NCBI RefSeq assembly: GCF_002931555.1
Contig: NZ_PSTZ01000007.1
Location: forward strand, 806,001-870,000
From: Pseudoclavibacter sp. RFBB5
Lineage (GTDB): Bacteria > Actinomycetota > Actinomycetes > Actinomycetales > Microbacteriaceae
Length of the DNA stretch: 64,000 nt
Reading direction: 5' to 3'
A model generated the notes under the pieces. The model was given only the letters and a program-made list of their open reading frames with translations, was not told the DNA's origin and searched no databases. Below are positions 56,943 through 64,000 of this stretch, piece after piece. Each line of letters begins with the position of its first letter. Position 1 is the first letter of the stretch. The position numbers and the translations under genes were made by a program.

Positions 56943-58168
56943 AGCGACCTCCGCAGAATCCGAGCAGCATCGAGACCGTGCGCCTCGTACTTCGCGATGC
57001 GTGGCGGCGGTGACCCCGTGGATTCGAGCTGCCCGCGACCGCGGCGGAAGAGCGTCGCCGCCTCGATGACCTGGCCCGTGGCGACACCCGTGGGTGCGAG
57101 GATCTCGCCCACGTGTCGAGTCCCCGAGGCAGTCATCTCCAGATGCACCACGAGGTCGATGCAGCTGGCGACCGTCGGCACGACGAACGCGCTGTCGATG
57201 TTGCGCCCAGCCAGGAGCGGCAGCGTCGACAGCTTGATGAGCGCGTCCCGAGCCGAGTTGGCGTGGATGCTGCACATGCCCGGCATACCGCTGTTGAGGG
57301 CGATCAGCAGGTCGAGGCTCTCGGCTTCCCGCACCTCGCCGACCACGAGCCAGTCGGGTCGCATCCGAAGCGCCTCTTTGATGAGTCGGCGAAGGGTGAT
57401 CTCCCCGGTGCCCTCGAGGTTCGCCTGCCTGCACTGCAGCGCGACCACGTCGCGCGCGACGAGATCGAGTTCGAATGTCTCCTCGACGGTGACGATGCGC
57501 TCTTCGCTGCGCACGGAGGAGAGGAGCGCATTGATCATGGTCGTCTTGCCCGTGTGCGTGGCGCCGGAGACGAGGATGTTGCATCCGGCCAGGACCGCGA
57601 GCTGCAGGAACTCCGCCGCCTGGGCGGTGAGCGCCTCTCGCTCGACGAGGTGAGAAAGATCACGGATGCGGCGCGTGAACTTCCTGATGTTCACCGACGG
57701 GTACCGGCGCGTCACCTCCGGCACAGCCACGTGCAGGCGTTCGCCGTTGGGGAGGGAAGCGTCGACGAATGGGGAAGACAGGTCGACGCGCCGGCCGCTC
57801 GACTGGAGCATCCGCTCGATGAGGTCGCGCAGGTCGCCCTCGGGGACGACCGTCGGCGTGAGCTCGGGGACGCCGCCGCGCGCGACGAACACGCGTGACG
57901 GGGCGTTGATCCAGATCTCCTCGATCTCCGGATCGTCGAGGTACGGCTGGAGCACGCCGAAGCCGGTGACCCGCGCGAGGACCTCGCGCGTCGTCGACTC
58001 CTCGTCGTGCACGAGCGGCAACGAGGACCCGAGGGCCTCCTCGGCGTAGCCGCGCACCTCTTCCCGTGCGATGTCGGCGGCCCGTGCACGGTCGCCGCCG
58101 AGGTCGATGCCCTCGAGCAGGACACGACGACGGATTCGGTCGGTGATGGTGCTTACCGCGATGCTCAC
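56939..58168 (-). CDS. tadA: Tad pilus ATPase TadA/CpaF, 409 aa
   Basis: Secretion ATPase with Walker A SGATHTGKTTM, Asp box, Walker B RPDWLVVGEVREAE and the His box CSIHANSARDA. It powers Tad pilus assembly through TadB and TadC. GTG 58168 begins the first gene of the cluster. Confidence 0.95.
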   Translation of the reverse strand: MSIAVSTITDRIRRRVLLEGIDLGGDRARAADIAREEVRGYAEEALGSSLPLVHDEESTTREVLARVTGFGVLQPYLDDPEIEEIWINAPSRVFVARGGVPELTPTVVPEGDLRDLIERMLQSSGRRVDLSSPFVDASLPNGERLHVAVPEVTRRYPSVNIRKFTRRIRDLSHLVEREALTAQAAEFLQLAVLAGCNILVSGATHTGKTTMINALLSSVRSEERIVTVEETFELDLVARDVVALQCRQANLEGTGEITLRRLIKEALRMRPDWLVVGEVREAESLDLLIALNSGMPGMCSIHANSARDALIKLSTLPLLAGRNIDSAFVVPTVASCIDLVVHLEMTASGTRHVGEILAPTGVATGQVIEAATLFRRGRGQLESTGSPPPRIAKYEAHGLDAARILRRSL

Positions 58169-58291
58169 GCCGTCAGCATGGCGAAAAGCGGAAATCCCCG
58201 CAGAAGTTATCCACAGGCCCCGCAAGCCGAAGTTTCGCGGGCCACCGACGCCGCTCTAGACTGGTTCCCGCGCGCGGGCTCGCCCGTGCTC

Positions 58292-58373
58292 GCGGGAGTG
58301 GTGAAATTGGCAGACACGCAGGATTTAGGTTCCTGTGCTTTCGAGCGTGCGGGTTCAAGTCCCGCCTTCCGCA
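58292..58373 (+). tRNA. tRNA-Leu (UAG anticodon)
   Basis: Acceptor stem GCGGGAG/CTTCCGC, long variable arm, anticodon loop TTTAGGT with anticodon TAG (reads CUA/CUN), T-loop GGGTTCAAGTCCC. Not CCA-encoding (ends ...CGCA). 82 nt. Confidence 0.93.
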
Positions 58374-58514
58374 CTGTCCTTCCTCCGGGATGCGCGCTTT
58401 CACGCATCCGCGGCTCCGGCGTCCGACGCTCCTCCGACTCGACAGACTGTCTGGTCCGTCTCCCCCGACCAACGGGTACGGTTCCAGTACCAGCACTGCG
58501 AAGGAGCATCGACG

Positions 58515-59891
58515 ATGACCGAGTTCAACGAAGCCGACCTGCAACAGAAGGCGAAAGACCACCTCTGGATGCACTTCTCGCGCCAGTCCGTGATGGAAGA
58601 CGGCGCCGGCGTGCCGATCATCGTCAAGGGCGACGGGCACCACATCTGGGACTCGAAGGGCAAGAAGTACTTCGACGGCCTCTCCGGCCTCTTCGTCGTC
58701 AACGCGGGACACGGCCGCACGCGTCTCGCCGAGGCCGCCGCCAAGCAGGCCGCCGAGCTCGCGTTCTTCCCCATCTGGTCGTACGCGCACCCGAACGCCA
58801 TCGAGCTCGCCGATCGCCTCGCCGACTACGCACCTGGTGACCTCAACCGCGTCTTCTTCTCGACGGGCGGCGGCGAAGCCGTCGAGACCGCCTTCAAGCT
58901 GGCCAAGTACTACTGGAAGCTGCAGGGCAAGCCCACCAAGCACAAGGTCATCTCTCGCTCGGTGGCCTACCACGGCACGCCGCAGGGTGCACTGGCGATC
59001 ACGGGCATCCCCGCCATGAAGGCGATGTTCGAGCCCCTCACGCCCGGCGGCTTCCGCGTGCCGAACACGAACTTCTACCGTGCACCGGAGCACGGCGACA
59101 ACCTCGTCGAGTTCGGCCAGTGGGCCGCGAACCGCATCGAGGAGATGATCCTCTTCGAAGGCCCCGAGACGGTCGCCGCCGTGTTCCTCGAGCCCGTCCA
59201 GAACTCCGGCGGATGCTTCACGCCTCCCCCTGGCTACTTCCAGCGCGTGCGGGAGATCTGCACGAAGTACGACGTGCTGCTCGTCGCCGACGAGGTCATC
59301 ACGGGCTTCGGCCGGATCGGCGACATGTTCGCATCGACGACCTACGACATCCAGCCCGACATGATCACGTGCGCCAAGGGCATGACAAGCGGCTACTCGC
59401 CAATCGGCGCCACCATCGTCAGCGACCGCATCTACGAGCCGTTCAAGCACGGCCAGACGTCGTTCTCGCACGGCTACACGTTCGGCGGCCACCCGGTGTC
59501 GGCGGCCGTGGCGCTCGAGAACCTCAAGACCTTCGAGGAGGAGCGGCTCACGCAGAACGTCAAGGAGAACTCGCCGCACTTCCGTGCTGCCCTCGAGAAG
59601 CTCCTCGACATCCCGATCGTCGGCGACGTGCGCGGCGACGGCTACTTCTTCGGCATCGAGCTCGTCAAGGACAAGGACACGCGCGAGACCTTCAACGACG
59701 AGGAGTCAGAGCGCCTGCTGCGCGGCTTCCTGTCGAAGGCGCTCTTCGACGCAGGCCTGTACTGCCGCGCCGACGACCGTGGCGACCCCGTCATCCAGCT
59801 CGCCCCGCCCCTCACGATCGGCCAGGCCGAGTTCGACGAGATCGAGCAGACGCTGCGAGGGGTGCTCACCGAGGCGAGCTCGCTCCTCTGA
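58515..59891 (+). CDS. Class III (omega-type) PLP aminotransferase, 458 aa
   Basis: ATG with AAGGAG upstream. Motifs: FSTGGGEAVETAFKLAKYYW, ISRSVAYHGTPQGALAITGI, LLVADEVITGFGRIGDM and the PLP lysine in CAKGMTSGYSP. Closest in style to putrescine/omega-amino acid:pyruvate aminotransferases, moving an amino group from an omega-amino compound to pyruvate. Substrate not determined. Confidence 0.9.
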   Translation: MTEFNEADLQQKAKDHLWMHFSRQSVMEDGAGVPIIVKGDGHHIWDSKGKKYFDGLSGLFVVNAGHGRTRLAEAAAKQAAELAFFPIWSYAHPNAIELADRLADYAPGDLNRVFFSTGGGEAVETAFKLAKYYWKLQGKPTKHKVISRSVAYHGTPQGALAITGIPAMKAMFEPLTPGGFRVPNTNFYRAPEHGDNLVEFGQWAANRIEEMILFEGPETVAAVFLEPVQNSGGCFTPPPGYFQRVREICTKYDVLLVADEVITGFGRIGDMFASTTYDIQPDMITCAKGMTSGYSPIGATIVSDRIYEPFKHGQTSFSHGYTFGGHPVSAAVALENLKTFEEERLTQNVKENSPHFRAALEKLLDIPIVGDVRGDGYFFGIELVKDKDTRETFNDEESERLLRGFLSKALFDAGLYCRADDRGDPVIQLAPPLTIGQAEFDEIEQTLRGVLTEASSLL

Positions 59892-59929
59892 CACGGGCTC
59901 GTCGTCGTCACCGACGGCAACCCGAAAAG

Positions 59930-59995
59930 CTCGGGATGGCAAACTCGCTTCGTGCTGGAACGTTCTCCAGCACGAAGCGAGCTTCCCATCCCGAG
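59930..59995. terminator. Long imperfect inverted repeat between convergent genes
   Basis: CTCGGGATGGcAA(a)CTCGCTTCGTGCTGGA pairs with TCCAGCACGAAGCGAG(c)TTcCCATCCCGAG, 28-30 bp stem. It separates the aminotransferase gene and the rdgB gene and probably ends both transcripts. Confidence 0.7.
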
Positions 59996-59998
59996 TCG

Positions 59999-60625
59999 CT
60001 ATTCGAGGCCGAGGGCAGTGCGCAGCTTGGGCGCGAGCGCGTCGAAGGCGCGGCGGCGGTGGCTCGAGGCGTCCTTCTCCGCGTCGGTGAGGTCGGCCGC
60101 CGAACCTTCCGCCCCATCGGGCTGGAAGATCGGGTCGTAGCCGAAGCCGTGGTCCCCGCTCCGCTGCTCCAGGATGCGACCGGGCCACACACCCAGCACG
60201 GCCTCGCTCTGTTCCTCGCCCGTCGATGAAGCTGTGGCCGGCACGACAAGTGCAGCCGCAGCGACGAACTGCGCCGTGCGGTGCGGATGCGAGACGTCGC
60301 TCAGCTGCCACAGCAGCAGCTCGAGGTTCTCGGTGGCGTCCTTCGCTGGCCCGGACCAGCGGGCGGAGAAGATGCCGGGCGACCCGCCCAGCACGTCCAC
60401 CGAGATGCCGGAGTCGTCGGCGAGCGCCGGGAGCCCCGTGTGCTCGGCGGCGGCGCGGGCCTTCAGCAGCGCGTTGGCCTCGAAGCTCAGACCGGTCTCG
60501 CGTGGCTCTGGCCCGTCGTAGGAGACGAGCTCGATGCCGTCGAGCTGGTTGCCGAGGATGCGCCGCAGCTCGACCAGCTTGTGCGCGTTGTGGGAGGCGA
60601 GGACGACCCGGACGGGCTCGCTCAT
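59999..60625 (-). CDS. rdgB: Non-canonical purine NTP pyrophosphatase (RdgB/HAM1)
   Basis: Removes ITP, XTP and dITP from the nucleotide pool. Starts [33 protein letters not shown] and FGYDPIF are family motifs; [10 protein letters not shown] near the end. A Gln/Ser-rich insert about 130-150 is slightly unusual. Its start overlaps the stop of rph by 4 bp. Confidence 0.95.
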   Translation of the reverse strand: MSEPVRVVLASHNAHKLVELRRILGNQLDGIELVSYDGPEPRETGLSFEANALLKARAAAEHTGLPALADDSGISVDVLGGSPGIFSARWSGPAKDATENLELLLWQLSDVSHPHRTAQFVAAAALVVPATASSTGEEQSEAVLGVWPGRILEQRSGDHGFGYDPIFQPDGAEGSAADLTDAEKDASSHRRRAFDALAPKLRTALGLE

Positions 60626-61353
60626 GCCTTGAGCGCCTCGTTCTGCAGCTCGGTGAGCGTCGCGGTGCCCGCGAGGGCGATGTCGAGGAGACGGTCGAGC
60701 TCCTCGCGGTCGAACGGCTGCCCCTCGGCGGTGCCCTGCACCTCGATGAGCTTGCCGTCGCCGGTCGCGACGACGTTCATGTCCGTGCCAGCCCGTACGT
60801 CTTCCACGTAGGCGAGGTCGAGCAGCGGGACGCCGTCGACGATGCCCACCGAGATCGCGGCGATGGAGCGCGTGAGCACGTTGGCCTTCGCGGGGACATG
60901 CTTGTTGGCCTTCGCCCACTCGATGGACTGCGCGAGCGCGACGTAGGCGCCCGTGATCGCGGCCGTGCGAGTGCCGCCATCGGCCTGCAGCACGTCGCAG
61001 TCGATGACGATCGTGTTCTCTCCGAGCGCGGACATGTCGACGGCGGCGCGCAGGGAGCGCCCCACGAGACGCGAGATCTCGTGCGTGCGCCCGCCGATCT
61101 TGCCCTTGACCGACTCGCGGCTGTTGCGGTCGTTCGTGGCTCGCGGGAGCATCGCGTACTCCGCCGTGACCCAGCCCTTGCCCTGGCCCTTCAGCCAGCG
61201 CGGAACGCCGGGCGTGAACGACGCCGTGCAGAGCACCTTCGTCTTCCCGAACGAGATGAGGGCAGAGCCCTCTGCCTGCTCGCTCCAGCCCTTCTCGATC
61301 GTCACGGGGCGGAGCTGGTCGTGGGTGCGGCCGTCTGCGCGTGCTTCGGTCAT
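60622..61353 (-). CDS. rph: Ribonuclease PH
   Basis: Phosphorolytic 3' exonuclease for tRNA ends. Motifs: [80 protein letters not shown]. Length normal (243 aa). Followed by rdgB, a common pair. Confidence 0.97.
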   Translation of the reverse strand: MTEARADGRTHDQLRPVTIEKGWSEQAEGSALISFGKTKVLCTASFTPGVPRWLKGQGKGWVTAEYAMLPRATNDRNSRESVKGKIGGRTHEISRLVGRSLRAAVDMSALGENTIVIDCDVLQADGGTRTAAITGAYVALAQSIEWAKANKHVPAKANVLTRSIAAISVGIVDGVPLLDLAYVEDVRAGTDMNVVATGDGKLIEVQGTAEGQPFDREELDRLLDIALAGTATLTELQNEALKA

Positions 61354-61412
61354 TGGTCCTCCAAAGAGTCTGATGGGTACGGGAAAGCGGTGGGAGCTGG
61401 CGGGCGGATGCG

Positions 61413-62246
61413 TCAGGCGCGGCGCATCGACGGCGGCAGGTTGATGGCCTCCGTCATGAGGCGCTCGACGTGGCGCACATCGGGCCCGAGGAAGCGGCCG
61501 GCGAGGTTCACGAACGCCTCCGTGTTCTCGCCAGTCGCGCGGTACGAGTACTGCGGGTCGCGCCCGCTCGAGTTGAGCAGCCCGTTGGAGGCGAGGACTC
61601 GGTACACGTCTTGGGCCGTCTCGACGTCGCTCGACACGAGGCGGACGCCCGGGCCGAGCACGTAGCCGAGCACGCCCTTCAGGAACGGGTAGTGCGTGCA
61701 TCCGAGTACCACCGTGTCGACGCCAGCTGCCTTGATGGGGGCGAGGTACTCCTCGGCGTAGCGGACGAGCTCGGGACTCGTCGTGTCGCCGCGTTCGACG
61801 TACTCGACGAACATCGGGCAGGCCTGCGAGAAGATCTCGAGGTGAGGGGCCGCCGCGAAGGCGTCGTCGTAGGCGCGAGATGACACGGTCGCCTCGGTGC
61901 CGAGCACGCCGATGCGGTTGTTGTGGGTGGCGCTGACGGCGGCGCGGACGGCGGGGGCGATGACCTCGACGACGGGCACGTCGTACCGCTCGCGGGCATC
62001 CCGCAGCACGGCGGCAGAGGCCGTGTTGCAGGCGATCACAAGCATCTTCACGTCCTGCTCGACAAGCTCGTCGAGGATCGCGAGCGACAGGCGCCGGACG
62101 TCGGCGATCGGCTTCGGTCCGTACGGCGTGTGCTCGGTGTCACCGACGTAGAGGAGCGACTCCCCCGGCAGCTGCGCCCGGATCTCCCTCGCCACCGTCA
62201 GCCCGCCGACACCAGAGTCAAATACGCCGATCGGTGCCTCGCTCAT
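61413..62246 (-). CDS. murI: Glutamate racemase, 277 aa
   Basis: Makes D-glutamate for peptidoglycan. [36 protein letters not shown] with the first catalytic Cys and GCTHYPFL with the second. Start 62246; a TAGACT box lies 8 nt upstream, so the mRNA may be leaderless. Upstream of rph-rdgB. Confidence 0.95.
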   Translation of the reverse strand: MSEAPIGVFDSGVGGLTVAREIRAQLPGESLLYVGDTEHTPYGPKPIADVRRLSLAILDELVEQDVKMLVIACNTASAAVLRDARERYDVPVVEVIAPAVRAAVSATHNNRIGVLGTEATVSSRAYDDAFAAAPHLEIFSQACPMFVEYVERGDTTSPELVRYAEEYLAPIKAAGVDTVVLGCTHYPFLKGVLGYVLGPGVRLVSSDVETAQDVYRVLASNGLLNSSGRDPQYSYRATGENTEAFVNLAGRFLGPDVRHVERLMTEAINLPPSMRRA

Positions 62247-62336
62247 GGGTGCCGAGTCTACTCCCAGGCACCTTCGAGCGTGGATGCGCGCGCCGAGATC
62301 CCGTGCGCTCCCCACGGTGGGGCCTAGGCTGGGGCG
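62247..62336. promoter_or_regulatory. Divergent leaderless promoters of murI and pncB
   Basis: TAGACT (62260-62255, minus) lies 8 nt before the murI ATG; TAGGCT (62325-62330, plus) lies 6 nt before the pncB GTG. No ribosome binding sites. This shows that leaderless starts are a host habit as well. Confidence 0.55.
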
Positions 62337-63677
62337 GTGACTTCCGAACGCCCGTCCACCGGCTTCCTCACCGACCAGTACGAGTTCACGATGATCGATG
62401 CCGCGATCCACGCGGGCACCGCCGATCGTGACAGCGTCTTCGAGCTCTTCGGGAGGCGACTGCCGAGCGGACGCCGCTACGGGGTCGTGGCGGGGGTGGG
62501 CCGCGCGCTCGAGCTGCTGCGCGACTTCCGCTTCGGTGACGCGGAGCTCGAGCACCTGCGTGCGCACTCCGTCGTCTCGCCCGAGACCCTCGACTGGCTC
62601 GCGAACTACCGGTTCTCCGGCACGATCCGCGGCTACCGCGAAGGCGAGATCTACTTCCCCGGCTCCCCCATCCTCGAGGTCCGGTCGAGCTTCGCCGAGG
62701 GTGTCATCCTCGAGACGCTGCTGCTCAGCATCTACAACTACGACTGCGCCGTCGCCTCCGCCGCAGCACGCATGGTCTCGGTCGCCCGCGGACGCCCGCT
62801 CGCCGAGATGGGATCACGCCGCACGGGCGAGCGCTCGGCCGTCGCCGCGGCGCGCGCCGCCTACATCGCGGGCTTCAAGGCGACGAGCAACCTCGAGGCG
62901 GGCCGCAGCTGGGGCGTCCCGACGATGGGAACCGCCGCGCACTCCTTCACGCTCCTGCACGACTCCGAGCGCGAGGCATTCGCCTCGCAGGTCGCGACGC
63001 TCGGCGCAGGCACGACCCTCCTCGTCGACACGTACGACGTCCGGGAAGGAGTCCGGCTCGCCGTGGAGGTCGCGGGGCGCGAGCTCGGCGGCGTCCGCCT
63101 CGACTCCGGCGACCTCCCCACACTCGTCGCGGAGGTGCGCGCGCAGCTCGACGAGCTCGGCAACACCGAGACGAGCATCACGGTCACCAACGACCTCGAC
63201 GAGTTCGCCATCGCCGGCCTCGGCGCGAGCCCGGTCGACTCCTTCGGGGTCGGCACGAGCGTCGTCACCGGCTCCGGCGCCGTCGCCTCCGGCATGGTCT
63301 ACAAGCTCGTCGCCCGCCGCGGTGAAGACGGCGACTGGGTCTCCGTCGCGAAGCGCTCCGCTGGCAAGGCGAGCGTCGGCGGCGAGAAGTTCCCCGTCCG
63401 CCGCCGCGACGAGCACGGCGTGGCGGCAGCCGAGGTCGTCGGCATCGGCGCACCACCCGTCTCCGACAAGAGCGACAGGTCCCTGCTCGTCGACCTCGTC
63501 GTCGACGGCGTCATCAACGATGAATTCACCGGCGAGGCCGGCGTGCAGCGCGCCCGCGAGCACCACCGAACGGCCATCGACGAGCTGCCGATCGGTGCCC
63601 TCCGCCTCCACGCCGGTGAAGCGGCGCTGCCCACCGTGTTCGTCGAGCAGGACGGCCGCGAGACCGTCTGGGTCTGA
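62337..63677 (+). CDS. pncB: Nicotinate phosphoribosyltransferase, 446 aa
   Basis: Salvages nicotinate to NAD. Starts [20 protein letters not shown]; contains [20 protein letters not shown] with the catalytic His and [16 protein letters not shown] and [23 protein letters not shown] start, leaderless. Confidence 0.96.
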   Translation: MTSERPSTGFLTDQYEFTMIDAAIHAGTADRDSVFELFGRRLPSGRRYGVVAGVGRALELLRDFRFGDAELEHLRAHSVVSPETLDWLANYRFSGTIRGYREGEIYFPGSPILEVRSSFAEGVILETLLLSIYNYDCAVASAAARMVSVARGRPLAEMGSRRTGERSAVAAARAAYIAGFKATSNLEAGRSWGVPTMGTAAHSFTLLHDSEREAFASQVATLGAGTTLLVDTYDVREGVRLAVEVAGRELGGVRLDSGDLPTLVAEVRAQLDELGNTETSITVTNDLDEFAIAGLGASPVDSFGVGTSVVTGSGAVASGMVYKLVARRGEDGDWVSVAKRSAGKASVGGEKFPVRRRDEHGVAAAEVVGIGAPPVSDKSDRSLLVDLVVDGVINDEFTGEAGVQRAREHHRTAIDELPIGALRLHAGEAALPTVFVEQDGRETVWV

Positions 63678-63695
63678 TTCCAGCCACGCCACCAC

Positions 63696-63738
63696 GCACA
63701 ACGGCCGCGACCCGTCTCCGGGTTCGCGGCCGTTGTGC
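63696..63738. terminator. Strong terminator hairpin after pncB
   Basis: GCACAACGGCCGCGACCCG pairs with the complementary CGGGTTCGCGGCCGTTGTGC (one mismatch), loop TCTC. It lies between the convergent pncB and DUF3039 genes. Confidence 0.8.
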
Positions 63739-63772
63739 ATCCGGCAGAAGCCGACGACACCGGTGAGGGTTC

Positions 63773-64000
63773 TCAGCCCTTCATCTTCTCGTACACGGCC
63801 TTGCAGTTCGGGCAGACCGGGAAGCGGTCGGGGTTGCTGTTCGGCAGCCATTTCTTCCCGCACAGCGCGCGCACGGGCTTTCCCGTCACTGCCGACTCGA
63901 GGATCTTCTCCTTGCGCACGTAGTGCGAGAACTTGTCGTGGTCGCCGGGGTCGTCGGTCTGCTCCTCGTTGAGGAGCTTCTCGAGCTCGCGGTCGAGGAT
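63773..64000 (-). CDS. DUF3039 protein (partial, start beyond the window)
   Basis: The last 75 residues are present: ILDRELEKLLNEEQTDDPGD, KFSHYVRKEKILESAVTGKP, RALCGKKWLPN, and PVCPNCKAVYEKMKG with a zinc pair. This is the conserved actinobacterial DUF3039 family of unknown function. The upstream end is cut off. Confidence 0.85.
   Translation of the reverse strand: MLDRELEKLLNEEQTDDPGDHDKFSHYVRKEKILESAVTGKPVRALCGKKWLPNSNPDRFPVCPNCKAVYEKMKG

Noticed and set aside
56316-57584. Minus ORF of 422 codons over tadB/tadA
   Set aside because: It includes the true tadB N-terminus but then runs in the wrong frame after the 7-bp repeat; the rest is Arg-rich shadow sequence.
58173-59579. 468-codon minus ORF opposite the aminotransferase
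   Set aside because: Antisense shadow; also crosses the tRNA-Leu.

Overview
The window comes from a high-GC actinobacterial chromosome, most likely a member of the Microbacteriaceae. This rests on the base composition and codon use, the conserved prfB-ftsE-ftsX-smpB-ssrA block, the Tad pilus cluster, an actinobacterial tmRNA tag (ANAKRTDFALAA), a DUF3039 protein and many leaderless starts (a TANNNT box 6-8 nt before the start codon). Species assignment is inference; no 16S gene is present.

Positions 781-47315 hold one complete-looking, temperate, HK97-type siphovirus prophage of about 46.5 kb, integrated into the 3' end of ssrA (tmRNA). An exact 80-bp direct repeat (781-860 and 47236-47315) marks the two junctions. 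The right copy rebuilds the tmRNA acceptor end and its terminator, so tmRNA stays intact. A tyrosine integrase ends 23 bp from the right junction.

Phage layout, right to left: integrase, ImmA-type protease and repressor (+ strand, 47212-45310); an operator region (45224-45309) with two face-to-face leaderless promoters; a Cro-like gene that opens a long, tightly overlapped early minus-strand operon (45223-31996) with RusA, a Cas4/RecB-like nuclease, RecT, HNH protein, DnaB-like helicase, a helicase-methyltransferase fusion, an RtcB RNA ligase and three tiny proteins; a regulatory/HNH zone (31944-29047); and a late minus-strand operon with a ParB-methyltransferase fusion, terminase, portal, ClpP protease with a nested scaffold, capsid, head-tail connectors, major tail protein, the G/GT tail chaperones with a -1 frameshift, tape measure, two M23-peptidase tail proteins, SGNH-type tail fibre, and lysis genes (amidase, holin-like).

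Plus-strand accessory genes (morons) are inserted at transcript borders of the prophage (1026-2987, 5394-5831, 6747-8562, 29738-30235, 31093-31944). Several have their own leaderless promoter, and three share a design of N-terminal membrane helix plus soluble beta-rich domain. They are the best candidates for undescribed lysogenic functions such as superinfection exclusion or phage defence.

Host DNA left of the prophage holds a Tag-type DNA glycosylase gene, convergent with ssrA before integration. Host DNA right of it holds tmRNA, a large disordered membrane protein gene, smpB, ftsX, ftsE, prfB, a tad cluster (tadA, a frameshifted tadB, tadC and pilin-like genes), tRNA-Leu, a class III aminotransferase, rdgB, rph, murI, pncB and a partial DUF3039 gene. 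The tadB break lies exactly at three tandem copies of a 7-bp unit; loss of one copy restores the reading frame, suggesting slippage control of the pilus.
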